Origin: Macrotis lagotis
Lineage: Eukaryota > Chordata > Mammalia > Peramelemorphia > Peramelidae
Assembly: GCF_037893015.1 (NCBI RefSeq)
Contig: NC_133666.1
Coordinates: forward strand, 225,804,996 to 225,868,995
DNA length: 64,000 bases
Reading direction: 5' to 3'
Of this stretch, positions 33,391-43,560 are shown piece by piece. The notes below the pieces were generated by a model. The model did no database searches. It saw nothing but the letters and a program-made list of their open reading frames with translations, and had not been told where the DNA came from. Every line of letters begins with the position of its first letter. The first letter of the stretch is position 1. A program made the position numbers and the translations under genes.

Positions 33391-33640
33391 TTGAATCCCA
33401 GCTTTCTGGAACTCAGGTTTCTCATGAATAAAAGATAGGGTTTGAGTAACTGTTTCTAACTGTTTGTTTTGCAATTCAATGGGAGTTAAGTGACTTACCC
33501 AAGGTCACACAGCTAGGCAATTATTAAGAGTTTGAGGTAGAATTTGAACTCAGGTCCTCTTGACTCCAGGACCAGTGCTATATTCATTGAACCACCTAGC
33601 TTCTCCCTCTAAAGCCCCTCTTAAATCTAGATCTGTTAGT
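33391..33640 (+). repeat. MIR3 interrupted by a WSINE-like SINE
   Basis: Left part 33391-33454 ('aactcaggtttctcatgaataaaagatagggtttgag') continues at 33607 as 'ctctaaagcccctcttaaatctag', the MIR3 3' end. Confidence 0.75.
33455..33606 (-). repeat. WSINE-like SINE, inserted in MIR3
   Basis: 'gttttgcaattcaatgggag', 'cacacagctaggcaattatt', 'gaactcaggtcctcttgactcc' and 'aaccacctagcttctccc'. More diverged than the copies with clear target duplications. Confidence 0.9.
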
Positions 33641-33644
33641 TACA

Positions 33645-34035
33645 TCTTATTTAAATTGAGTTTCAGAATTTTTTTCTAGGATGTGATTTTAATAGGTACA
33701 GGGCAAATTTTCAGCTACTTGAAACATGCAGTGTGCAAAAGAGAAGACAGTGAAACATAAATTTGTTTTTATTCACAACTAGTTTGAGACCAAGTTCCAT
33801 TAGTTTGGTTAATATCTCTGAGGTGGTGAGTGATGATCTCAGTGATGATGTTCACATGGTTTAAGTTTGATTCTCAATGGGGATTCTCAATCCACTAATA
33901 CTGACTGTGTTTTTGGCCCTGATAATGGGTACTGTTGGTCAGAATGATCTTCAGAATGAACCTCAGCCTCTTCTAATTCCATCTAGCCTCCCAAGTCAAT
34001 TCTAGGTTTTTCTATTTATTATTATTATTTTTGTA
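33645..34035. other. Unique noncoding DNA
   Basis: Nothing recognised apart from a short (TTA)n at about 34015-34029. Confidence 0.45.
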
Positions 34036-34039
34036 CTTT

Positions 34040-34290
34040 AGTTGCTTCAGTTTTGAACAGTTCTTTGTGTCTACATTTGGAGGTTTCTAGGCAAAAATAC
34101 TGGAGTGGCTTGCCCCTCTTCTAGCTCATTTTACAGATGGGTTCATCTGTAAACATCTGAAACAGGGTTCACTGAATAGCCCAGGGTCACATAGCTTGAA
34201 AATATCTGAGACCAGTTTTAATTTCAGGAGGATGAGTCTTCCTGACTCTAGACCTGGCATTCCATTCTCTGCTTCATATAACTACTCCCA
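34040..34290 (-). repeat. MAR1-like SINE, antisense
   Basis: 'gttgcttcagttttgaacag', 'aaatactggagtggcttg', 'agcccagggtcacatagc' and 'gactctagacctggcattcc'. An inserted or duplicated bit 'cagatgggttcatctg' lies at about 34134-34149. Confidence 0.85.
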
Positions 34291-34294
34291 TTTA

Positions 34295-34645
34295 TTATTA
34301 TATTCTTATCAAAGTTATTGAGTGCCTTCTATAAAAAGCAAGGTACTACAAGAAGCTACAAGGTGTAGATGACACAGAGTCTACTCTTTAAGACATTTAA
34401 ATCTAGTCATAAAGGAGAAAAATAACTATAAGACATGATAGGATAGAAAAGCTATAAAAAGCCCCAAAGAACTTCATTTAGAATCATCTAAGTTGATTAC
34501 TATCTCCCTCTCCAATCCCTACCACCTGTCCTTTTTTCAGAGGATGAAGAAGAGATAAAAAATGATTACATGTTAATGTCCTGGGTCAGAAAGAGAAGGT
34601 AAGGAGAGGCAGAGATTTATGTAAGCTTGTGTTTCACATCTCTCT
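34295..34645. other. Unique noncoding DNA
   Basis: Nothing firmly recognised. Confidence 0.4.
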
Positions 34646-34649
34646 TCTC

Positions 34650-35187
34650 CTTTTCTGGCAGTATCTTTTCCAGGAAGATGCACATTGATAATGAGGTTGA
34701 ATGCATTGCCAGAGAAATCTCAAAGTTTGGAAGATAACAAATGAAGGTGTGGGAGAGAAGAGATATTAGACTAGCTGACAAACTGAAGGTCTACAGAGTC
34801 AGTGTATTGACTTCGTTGCATGCTTGAGAAACCTGGACTGTATAGCAGTGTCATGCCAGGAAACTGAATCTCTTCTATTTTAAATCTTAGAAAGATTTTG
34901 GAGATCATCTGGCAATATAAGGTCCTGGACACTGAACTCCTTTCTTGAACTAAACAGCCAAGCATTCAAACTCTACTACAGAGAGCACGATTTCTATAGA
35001 CTGGTCACAATGCTCAAATGCCAAACACATGCTTGTCTTAAAGACTGTTTTATGGAGAACTCACACAAGGCAAGCACTCACATGGAGATCAGAAGAAGCA
35101 ATATGAGGACAATCAAAGCTTTTCTGAAGAACTTTGGAACTGATTCTGTGACATGGGAGACATTTGCACAGTATTGCCTAGCATGTG
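34650..35187 (+). mobile_element. RTE-type LINE ORF2 C-terminal part, second copy
   Basis: Same segment as at 9411: 'ggcagtatcttttccagg', 'aatgaggttgaatgc', 'aggtctacagagtcagtgt', 'gaaacctggactgta' and 'cttagaaagattttggagatc'. Then a cleaner stretch reads 'LVTMLKCQTHACLKDCFME', 'MRTIKAFLKNFGTDSVTWE' and 'FAQYCLA' (consensus RYKDtLKxsLKxfGIDpxTWExlAQDRxaW). An antisense MAR1 starts at 35188. 'caccagcatggtgtatttgc' at 35402 looks like the continuation, matching 'ctagtatggtgtgtctc' near 9948. Confidence 0.8.
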
Positions 35188-35393
35188 ACCCCCATGAGGA
35201 CTTTTCTTGGCAAAGATACTGGAGTGTTTTGTCATTTCCTCTTTCAGCTCATTTTACAAATGAGCAATTAAGGCAAATAGTTAAACAATTTACCTAGGTT
35301 CACACAGATAGTAAGTAAAATTTGAACTCAAGAAGATGAGTCTCCTTGACTCTGGACCTGGTGCTCTATCCCTTGTACCACATAGCCCCTCCT
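35188..35393 (-). repeat. MAR1-like SINE, antisense, inserted in the RTE-type LINE
   Basis: 'gaggacttttcttggcaaag', 'atactggagtgttttgtcatt', 'gtcttcctgact'-equivalent 'gtctccttgactctggacc' and 'accacatagcccctcc'. Confidence 0.88.
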
Positions 35394-35434
35394 AAAAGTT
35401 TCACCAGCATGGTGTATTTGCTTTCCTTTTTTTG

Positions 35435-35550
35435 TCTTCATCTAAAAGATGAGGAAACTGAAGCATGGTAACCTTTCTACCTTTTGAATGAGTGATAAAA
35501 ATGGCACTAAAAATCAAATCTCTGTTGTCTGGCCCTTAGAACAGCTCCCA
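35435..35550 (-). repeat. MIR fragment, antisense
   Basis: 'aagatgaggaaactgaagcatgg' is the reverse CORE, with weak similarity to the right of it. Confidence 0.55.
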
Positions 35551-35554
35551 GGGA

Positions 35555-36005
35555 AAAATTTGGTCTTACACATTTAAAGTTAATGGGGGCTTTGTTTCTA
35601 AGGGCATGGACATAAATTATATTTATTGCATTTATAGTTTCCTACTTTCATCTCAACTTTTATTGGGTAGTTCAGATTTTTTTGCACTTTAGTATTTCTG
35701 AGTTTGTGTCTGTTTAGTGATCCTCAAACATCCCTTTAGATTTCTCATTTCTTTTAAGCCCTTAAATTTTAATTTTTGTTTTCTCCCCCTCTCCCTTTCT
35801 TCCCCCTCTATTGCCATCTCTTGTTTCCTTTATTGTATTTCTACACCAGACATTTTCTAGCTGCGTATTGTTTATTTTTAAATTTCAGGTATTTTTCCTT
35901 CTCTTTCTTGCTTACATAATTTGAGAAAATTCAAATACTGACTATGTATTGATTTATCTTCAACCTCCAACTCTATCAAGTGGCATCAAGGTACAAATCT
36001 GAGCT
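35555..36005. other. Unique noncoding DNA
   Basis: Pyrimidine-rich around 35770-35830. Nothing recognised. Confidence 0.45.
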
Positions 36006-36019
36006 TATTAACTCATTTT

Positions 36020-36168
36020 TTTTTTTAGATTTTTCAAGGTAATGGGGTTAAGTGGCTTGCCCAAGGCCACACAGCTAGGTAATTATTAAGTGTCTGAGGC
36101 TGGGTTTGAACTCAGATACACTCCAGGGCCGGTGCTCTATCCACTGCACCAACTAGATGCTCCCCCTC
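36020..36168 (-). repeat. WSINE-like SINE
   Basis: 'tcaaggtaatggggttaag', 'cacacagctaggtaattatt', 'ggtttgaactcagatacactcc' (about 7 bases deleted) and 'ggtgctctatccactgcacc'. Flanked by a 12-bp duplication, ttaactcatttt (36008-36019 and 36169-36180). Confidence 0.93.
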
Positions 36169-36279
36169 TTAACTCATTTTAAATAATCTTTCAATTTATC
36201 CAAACTCTTCTGTCATCTATTTACCTTTTAGATTTGGGAAGGTCACCTACTCATCAAAAATTCTATAGAATTTAAATAA

Positions 36280-36430
36280 AGGAACTTTAAAATATCATGT
36301 TAGCTAGTCTCTTCATTCTACAGATGAGGAAACAAAGGCCCAGAGGGAGAAAGAGAATTTCATTTGAAGCCTTAGATCCTAGTCTTAGCTGAACCACTAA
36401 ATAGCTGTGGGATCTTGAGCAAAATCTCTG
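36280..36430. repeat. Two MIR-type halves in opposite orientation
   Basis: 36280-36360 is the reverse CORE ('ctacagatgaggaaacaaaggcc'). 36365-36430 reads forward ('aaatagctgtgggatcttgagcaa'). Either two fragments or an inversion. Confidence 0.55.
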
Positions 36431-36670
36431 CCTGGAAGAATATACCATTTTGCAACATCTTATACAACTTCACATCTCAAATATGATATAATAAACTTGC
36501 TTGTCTCAATTTTCAATGCATTATTTTGAAGAGATAGAGTAAAACTATACTTTAATTCTTGAGTGTCTGCTTTAGTTGGGAAGATGAGTCATAGTTCACA
36601 GAGAAGATCAAGTTTTAGGATTCTGGGTTGGGCTGTCACTTAGATACCTTAATTGAGTGATTGGGAAATG

Positions 36671-36870
36671 TGGTTGCTGCTGTTTTTCAGTTGTTTTTCA
36701 ATTGAAAACCTTCTTGACCCCATTTGGGATTTTTCTTCAGCTTATTTTACAGAAGAAGACCTGAGGCAGACGGGGTTAAGTGACTTGATCAGGATCACAT
36801 ATCTAATAAGTGTCTGAAATAAAATTTGAACTCAGGTCTTCCTGACTCCAGGTCAAGTGCTCTATCCATA
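36671..36870 (-). repeat. MAR1-like SINE, antisense
   Basis: 'ttgctgctgtttttcagttg', 'cttgaccccatttgggattt', 'ggcagacggggttaagtgac', 'gaactcaggtcttcctgactcc' and 'gtgctctatcca'. Confidence 0.9.
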
Positions 36871-36997
36871 TATGTGGACAGTATCAATTGAGCAGGATTT
36901 CAGGGAAAGATGGAATGAAACTTTTATTTTTTTTTTTGCAAACTAATTACCTAACATAATATCAGCAAGATCAAACTTTTCATGAAATATAGTTATG

Positions 36998-37124
36998 AAG
37001 CAGTGGAAAGTTAGGTGAAATTAAACTGCCTCGGTCAATTAATTATAAACTTCTGGAAAGGCACTTAACTTCATCAGTACTCAGTTTCTTTATCTTTAAA
37101 ATGAGGGGGTTGGACTAGGAGATA
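36998..37124 (+). repeat. MIR3
   Basis: 'gaaaggcacttaacttcatc', 'agtttctttatctttaaaatg' and 'agggggttggactaggaga' follow MIR3 order. Truncated where the hAT-like element begins. Confidence 0.75.
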
Positions 37125-37310
37125 AAGGATTCTTAACCTGCTAAACATATATATTTTTTTAAATTGACAATTGTATAGCAACATAATGATAGCTTTCTTT
37201 GCAATCTTGTGTATTTTGCTTAATACAATTAAAAACTTTGTACTGACAAGAAATTCAAAGCTTCCACATTTCCAAAGGGGTCCATGACAAGACAAAGAAC
37301 CTTCAGTCCA
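37125..37310. repeat. hAT-like nonautonomous transposon, third copy
   Basis: Left end 'aaggattcttaacctgc', right end 'ccaaaggggtccatgac...aagaacctt'. The interior is diverged and appears rearranged. Confidence 0.5.
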
Positions 37311-37314
37311 GATG

Positions 37315-38110
37315 GTTTCCGAGATCTCTCTCAGATTTTTAAGTGCTCAGGATCCTATTTTTTTTTTTTTTTGTTTTGTAATTTAGGTGTGTGAAATAGC
37401 AAGACTGGAAGTACTAGGCAGATACCTTATATAATGAAATATATTTATACCCAGAATTGATAACTGATAAATACAGAAAAGCGGGGAAAATTTATATGAA
37501 CTGATGCAAAATAAAATAAGTAAACAAAGGAAAATATACAAATGTTTACAGTATAAGTGAAAAAAATGAAATAACAAGCACTAAAATTTGATTGCTATGA
37601 AATCATAAAGGCTAAGTTTAGCTCCAAAGAAGATGCTTTTTCTTTTCTTTTTTTCCCCCTAAGTTGAAATATTGTGAGTTTAGAATATTGCAGCAATTTT
37701 TTTGATGTGTTGGTCAGTTTTGATGAACTTTTTGCATTTGCTTATTGATTTATTTTTATTCTTTGTTGTAAAGGATAACTCCAGAAGTAGGAGTGCAATG
37801 TCATAATTTAGAAAATGAAGGTGATATAAAAAATAAAAGATTTTAATGCAAATTATTTTTTAACATTGTTTAGAACATTGTTTAGAAGCTTAGCGAGACA
37901 ATGTGCAGAGAAACTTTAAATTGCTACAGTTGCTTAGAAGTTGGTTGACCCTATTGAGGAATCTGTCCTCTTCTGTGTATACTGTGTCAAGAAATGGCTA
38001 GTAAATAGAAAATTGACTATAGTTCTAGTCTCTCTGTTTTTTTCCCCTAAGAAGTTGAATCTAAAGTATTTTGTAACTTTGGATTCAGCCTTTTTACTAT
38101 CAAATTAAAA
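37315..38110. other. Unique AT-rich DNA
   Basis: No repeat recognised. A T-run lies at 37358-37371, and 'aacattgtttag' is duplicated in tandem at about 37863-37886. Confidence 0.5.
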
Positions 38111-38116
38111 CTAAAA

Positions 38117-38235
38117 AGGCTGCCAGGAAGGAGGGGAAGCCAGATTGGAGGGGGAGGAGGCGAGAGGTAGAAGAAGGGGAAGCAGAGAGTTGGGGGAGGA
38201 GAAAGCTGAAAGATCCAGGAAACCTGAAAAGAGGC
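38117..38235 (+). repeat. G/A-rich purine tract
   Basis: About 120 bases almost free of pyrimidines, with several GGGG runs ('ggagggggaggaggcgag', 'gttgggggaggag'). Frames open across it on both strands are compositional. Confidence 0.85.
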
Positions 38236-38418
38236 AACAAAAACCAATTAAAGTTAATGAACTAAAGCTAAGCTTTTTTATTTTAGCTTCCCTTCTTCCT
38301 CCCCAGTACATTGGCTTTAACTTGGAATTATTTTTTCTTAGAGTAACACTTTCAAAAAGTAAATTATTTCCTTCTTTTTTCTCCCTTTTTTTCTTCTTCC
38401 TTTCTAAATACAAATAAT

Positions 38419-38700
38419 ATGATTGTTGATCCAACACAGGACAAGAGTATTGTCACTTGGCTTTTGGCCTTGGTCTTACTGCCCACCCAAGCCTGGCAAA
38501 ATCTCAGTATGTCAGAAACCTTGTCAGGTTCTGTTTTTGCGGAAGCAAAGAGAAAGTCAACCCTACTGAGTAGCTATCTGGAGACAGGAGGCGGAGGTCC
38601 AATTGTAGTATCTAATATTAGAAATAGAGACGCCTCCAATGGTTTTTGGCAGACCGAGCTTAGAAAGAGTGGCTCTGGCTCTCCCACTCAAGCGTCTTAA
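38419..38700 (+). other. Unassigned 93-codon open frame in a CpG-containing island
   Basis: The frame starts MIVDPTQDKSIV and has a hydrophobic stretch (WLLALVLLPTQAW, residues about 14-26) resembling a signal peptide. It then becomes polar with a GGGG stretch and ends SGSPTQAS. Five CpGs fall within 38540-38694, unusual for this CpG-poor window. I recognise no domain, splice context or homologue. It may be chance, part of an untranslated exon, or a decayed element. Not called as a gene. Confidence 0.25.
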
Positions 38701-38719
38701 ATAGTTTATATATCTGTTT

Positions 38720-39280
38720 GATTAATTTGGCTGGTGAAATGACTGCAGTTAATGTATTAGGTATAAAAGTTTAGGGAAAATTCTTATCTTGATTATACTA
38801 ATTCTCTAGAGTAACTTGTTCCATGTAAGCAGACTGTGTTTAAATGACTCTATGATAATAATGTAATAATATCTTATATTTATTTAATGCTTTTCATTCC
38901 CTTGGATTCTGAAGAAACTTACTTCGCTAACATTTTCCACCTATTCAACATTTTCCCATGTGTCACATTCATATTATAAAATTCCAGTTAAAACCTCATA
39001 AAACAGTATTACCTGATCTATTCCCCGACATATAACATTTAAAAGTTTTTAGTCCTGTATACCCTAAGTTCTTTCTACAAATGCATTTGCTAACTTTTCC
39101 TTTGAATGTCACATTAGTCCACTCGGCTTTGAAAACTTACTTTCACCCAAGGCTTGGAATCACTGAATCAAAGAATCTCTACCTCTCATTTCCAACTTCC
39201 ATTTATTAAGGCTCCCCATTTCATTTTCTTCATTCCTTTGCAGGGTCTTTTAATCATCTTTTTAGCTTTCCTCTCCCATT
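38720..39280. other. Mostly unique DNA
   Basis: A possible antisense MIR tail lies at 38860-38910 ('aataatatcttatatttatttaatgc'). Otherwise nothing recognised. Confidence 0.45.
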
Positions 39281-39283
39281 TTC

Positions 39284-39860
39284 ATAGAATTTTAGGATTG
39301 TAATAGACTGTGTAGATTGTCTAATCCAACCTTTCTACCCAGTGTACAAATCTGTTCCAAAGCACTCCCAACAGATGGTTATTTGGCTTCTACTTAATCC
39401 ATGTCTAGTGAGGGCAGTTTAGAAGTTTTCTAACAATGGAATTTTGGTCTGTAACCTAAAAATCTTGTGATATTGAATACAAATTTGCCACCCTGAAATT
39501 TCCACCCATTGGTTCTAGTTTCATCCTCTAGAATAGCATAGAATGTCAACTTCTCATCAGTATTAAAACCTTTCAACTGCTAGAAGGAGGCTTTCTTATC
39601 CTCACTAATTCTTCTCAAGTCAAACTTTCCCACGCCTTGATTCTCATCTTTGTATGGTTTGGTTACTAGATTCTTCCTACCTTCTCACCTCTAAAACCTA
39701 TCAGCTACTTTCTCCTGGAACCACCCATCATAAAGTGCTATGTTCAGAATGTAATTCACATGGATACTTAATGCAAGATTAGATGCTGTATCAGCACATT
39801 ACATTGTTGTTTCCTCTTGAGGTTTTAAGTCAACAAATTTCCTTCCATGTCTTTACTATA
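39284..39860 (-). mobile_element. CR1/L3-like LINE 3' part, antisense
   Basis: It begins 'catagaattttaggattg', the reverse of a CR1-type 3' end. It continues 'ttgtctaatccaacctttc', 'tagaagttttctaacaatgg', 'caaatttgccaccctg', 'cccattggttctagtttc' and 'gtgctatgttcagaatg', in the order of the CR1 ORF2 end read in reverse. Strongly diverged, hence ancient. Confidence 0.7.
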
Positions 39861-40217
39861 TTTTTGATCCATTCTCATCTTCAGTTTTCTCCTTATTTGT
39901 TGTCTTTTTTTTTTTAAATCTGAAAGGCCTGCCTTTTAGGTTTATAATAAAGATGCATAACAGCATGGAATAAACCAAATCAAACACAAAGTACTGTGAC
40001 AGATAGCCTCTTTCATTTCTTTTATGTTCTTCCTTCATAAGTTAGTTTCTTGTCTAATTTTTCATCATCTCTTTTTTCTTTCAACACTGAGTGGCTTTGC
40101 TCATTGTTTTAGTTTGCTGAATGAATTAACTGGTTCGTAATCAGTGGACCAGTTAGGAAAGGTAAAGTTAATTATGATGGTCAAATTGAGGATGATGATG
40201 ATGATGATACAGGTTTA

Positions 40218-40395
40218 AGAGTATTGCATTTGGAGGCAACATATCTGCTTTTGAATTCTTGCTTTTTTTTCTCTTACTATCTTAGTCAATTCACCTGATT
40301 TCTATGTACCTTTGTTTCCTTATTTTTAAAATTGGATATTGAACTTCTTGATTCCCCAAGGTTCCAAGTAGCTCTAAATCTTATGAACCTGTGAA
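40218..40395 (+). repeat. MIR3
   Basis: 'attgcatttggaggcaacat', 'tttgtttccttatttttaaaattgg' and the 3' end 'aaggttccaagtagctctaaatcttatga'. A (GAT)n tract of 6 units lies just upstream (40191-40208). Confidence 0.7.
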
Positions 40396-40504
40396 GATAT
40401 CATGGTCATTATATTCTTTTACATGATTAAAATATATTACAAATGCAAATAGTATTTTATTCTGACACTTTATACCTACAAATTCTCATACCAGAAATTC
40501 AAAT

Positions 40505-40620
40505 CAATTCAGTAGCACTGATTATACATCTCCTATGTTTCAGGCATGAAATTAAGTGCTACAAAGTTGAACTAAGACACTGATCCTGCCCTCAAAGACC
40601 TAATATCAGATTTAAAGTAA
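40505..40620 (-). mobile_element. L2/L3 3' end, antisense
   Basis: 'atacatctcctatgtttcaggc', 'aattaagtgctacaaag' and 'cctgccctcaaagacctaat' match the reverse L2/L3 3' region. Confidence 0.65.
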
Positions 40621-40624
40621 TGAG

Positions 40625-41665
40625 AAACATGGCCAGATGACTGAACCCTCCTTTTGGGTCAGTTAAACATGACAAATTATTTTTTTCATATAAATATTAT
40701 TTTATCTAAGAACATCTACAATAGTCTGGAACATATTTTTCTCAGCACTTGCCCCTTGAATTTACTATAGATATCAAACATTCTCACATAAATTCTATGA
40801 CATATTATTATTATTGAAGACATATCAGTCATGCCTGTTTCTTGAGTGATAGCTATCTGAATTGAAAATGTGTTAACTTTATTAGCACCACTAAGTTCCT
40901 GCTTCAAAATCCTGAGGGTATTCCACAAGAATATATTGTATCAAGAGAAAAACCATTTTAGAATAAGTTAAAGAAAAACAAAGCTATTGGTAAATAAGTG
41001 AGTCATGGGGCAGTTCAAGTAATAAAGTACTGTGCCATTCAGTATTTCTCAAGTTCTTACTTGCTTTGGAAATATATAAGGCACTATTCAAATACTGTGA
41101 GTCTATAGTGAATAGAATAAATTTTTTAAAAATCACCAAGTCCCACTCTGAACAAGGCCTAAATCATACATCTGAGACAATGTTAAATAGTAGCTTGTCT
41201 GTCAACAATTAAATCTCATAGTGTAGAGAATTTTAAGCATTTATCTCAGAATATTTCAATTCTGAAATAGATATGAGAGTATCCTTAGCTTTCTTTTCAC
41301 AGCTATATTTATTAATTGCTAAATTTATCAGTAAATCCCCATTAATTAGGATTTTACTAGTTTAATTATTCCATTTGGACTTAACAGGAGCGTTATCTGT
41401 GCAAACTATTTAGAAATGCTATTTACAAAGCAAATTCAACATAAACAAATTTAGAGGACTCTCAGAAGTATAGATATTTTTAGGAATTTTGTCTGTTGAC
41501 AATATAACTAGATCTATCCATTGATTAATTTATTTCAGATCTAGTAGGACAAACACTTTGCTGTTGGTTAATGAAAGGTAATTTGGGTACTTACAACTAA
41601 GAAAAGTACATTTGCTAGTAAAATATTAAAGAATTCACCTTTTCAGACATCAGGAGTCATTTAGA
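40625..41665. other. Unique AT-rich DNA
   Basis: About 1 kb without a recognised repeat. Several ATTA-rich stretches (41330-41380, 41510-41550). Confidence 0.5.
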
Positions 41666-41669
41666 GAAT

Positions 41670-41900
41670 AATGAGTTGGGTATGAAACCACTTAGGTTCT
41701 AATATTAATTTCATTATTATCAGCCTCTTCACTTTCCTTCAACAGATTATTTAAACTTAAAAAAGTTACCCATAAGTTTCTGTATTTATAAAATAATAAT
41801 TATAGTTTTTAACTTGCCCATCATGTGGTTATAGTAAGAATTAAATGATGTCACACATGTGAATGTGTTTGTAAACTGCAAAGCAAAAGGTAATATATTT
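41670..41900 (+). repeat. MIR, diverged
   Basis: 'aaccacttaggttctaata', 'tataaaataataattatag', 'tgtggttatagtaagaattaaatg' and 'taaactgcaaagcaaaagg' fit MIR order. Confidence 0.6.
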
Positions 41901-42047
41901 ATAGTGGATATGTTAATATTTTTGGATGGCAATACATATTCTTTGCTAAAATATATTTTATATAAATAATAATAAACACCATAAATAATAATAATACACA
42001 GTTCTATAAAGCCTTACAAGTTCAATTAATCCATAAACAATTATTTA

Positions 42048-42183
42048 GGGGCAGTTAGGTGGCACAATGGATACAGCACTGGTGTCAGGAGGAGCTGAGT
42101 TCAAATCCAATCTTAGACATTAGCTGTATGATCTTGGGTAAGTCACTTAACCCTGATTCCTCAAAACAATTCAAACAAACACT
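42048..42183 (+). repeat. tRNA-SINE in the L2 tail
   Basis: 'ggggcagttaggtggcacaatgg', 'gagttcaaatccaatc', 'aagtcacttaaccctgattcc' and a (CAAA) tail. Flanked by caattattta at 42038-42047 and 42184-42193. Insertion splits the antisense L2 tail ('aaacaattattta...tgcctactatgtg'). Confidence 0.9.
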
Positions 42184-42435
42184 CAATTATTTATGCCTAC
42201 TATGTGTGAGGGAATGAGCTAAGTTTTGGAGTTAAAAAGAAAGTCAAAAGATAATTCCTTTCCCCAAGGAACTCAGGCTCTAAGTGAGGAGATCACATAC
42301 AAATCACTAGGTACATATAATCTAAGGCAATATAAATAGAAAATAATCAGTAAAGGGAAGAAATGGGAATTAAGAAGAATTTGTAGAAGATAGAATTTTA
42401 GCTGGGACTAAAAGGAAGCCAGCAAGTGAGTTCAA

Positions 42436-42595
42436 AGCCTTTTATAACCTACTCTGCAATATAGAGTTACCCTTCAATAGTCTCCTTGCTGCTTCCCAAA
42501 CAAGATACTCATTCTCCTGACTCCCAGGATTTTCACTGATTGTTCTCATACCTGGAATGTTCTCCCTCCTCTTCTTCGCCTTCTGAATAAGCAGG
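42436..42595 (+). mobile_element. L2 fragment in sense orientation inside the antisense L2
   Basis: 'caaagccttttataacctac', 'cacatacctggaatg'-like 'ctcatacctggaatgttctcc' and 'cctcctcttcttcgcc' match the plus strand of L2 just upstream of its 3' UTR. Confidence 0.7.
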
Positions 42596-43124
42596 GGTGA
42601 GAAAGCATTCAGATGCTGCTGATTTGATCATACAAGTGACAGGGAACCTTTGGAGATTATAGAAGTTCTCATAAAGGGAGGGTAGGATCAGATTTGTACT
42701 TAAGGAAGATGACTCTGCTAACTGAGTTGAGGGTGGATTGAAGTGGGAAGGGACTTGTGGCAGATAAATTAATGAAGAGACTGTTACAATAAATGAACTG
42801 GACTTGAGTTAATGAGAGCCTGCACTAACATGGTGACAACATTAGAGAAGAGAAAGGGAGCTATACTAGAGATATTTCCAAGATACAATTGACAGGCCTT
42901 GGAAATAGATTGGATATGGGAGGTAAGAAAGAGTGGGGAGTCAAGGATGACATCTAGATTGTGAATTAGAGGAATTGGGGAGATGTGGTGCCTTTGAGAG
43001 AAATAGGGAAGTTTGGAAGGGAGAAGAATTTGTGCGTGAAGGGGGAGAATGAGTTCCCTCTTGATTTTATATGAACAGTTCTATTTGGTTGAAACTGTAT
43101 GGAATAACATGGGCCTCCATTCCC

Positions 43125-43290
43125 CCCCTCCCATTCCCCAGTTTTGGGCTTCTGTTTGAATGTTTTCTTTCTCTACTAGATTGTAAGTTCCTTGAGTGGA
43201 GTGACAATTTTTCCTTTCATATTTTAAATTTCTATTTTCAGTGCTTAAGTACCCAGTACATGGTAGGTACTTAATAAATTGAGAGATTTG
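43125..43290 (+). mobile_element. L2 3' end in sense orientation inside the antisense L2
   Basis: 'actagattgtaagttccttgag', 'tcagtgcttaagtacccagtac' and 'ggtaggtacttaataaattg' are the L2 3' UTR. It may belong with the fragment at 42436. The host L2 segment around it appears partly duplicated ('gggaagtttggaagg' at 43008 and a similar run at 43298-43330). Confidence 0.8.
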
Positions 43291-43364
43291 AGAATGGAAT
43301 TTTAGAAGGAGTGAGAGTTTGGGGGAAAGATAATGACTTATTCTATTATTCTACTTATTCTGTT

Positions 43365-43560
43365 AAAAGGGAGGCTTGTTGATTGGATGCTATCTAAGGT
43401 CTCTTCAAGCCCTAGAAATCATATAATTATCCTAGAGTCAGAATTATGTTACGTTCCTTTATATCACTTAGCTTCTTTGTGAAATTAGAAGTATGACTCC
43501 TCATATTATTATCACATCTAGAATTTGGGGAAGCTAAATTCTATCTATATTTATTTTGGA
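43365..43560 (+). repeat. MIR3-type 3' end with unassigned extension
   Basis: 'gctatctaaggtctcttcaagccctagaaatcatat' is a MIR3 3' end. The next 120 bases are shared with 44900-45025 ('cttctttgtgaaattagaag' and 'ctaaattctatctatatt'). Confidence 0.6.

Noticed and set aside
35010..35297. 95-codon frame as a gene
   Set aside because: First part is RTE-type LINE ORF2, last part is antisense MAR1.
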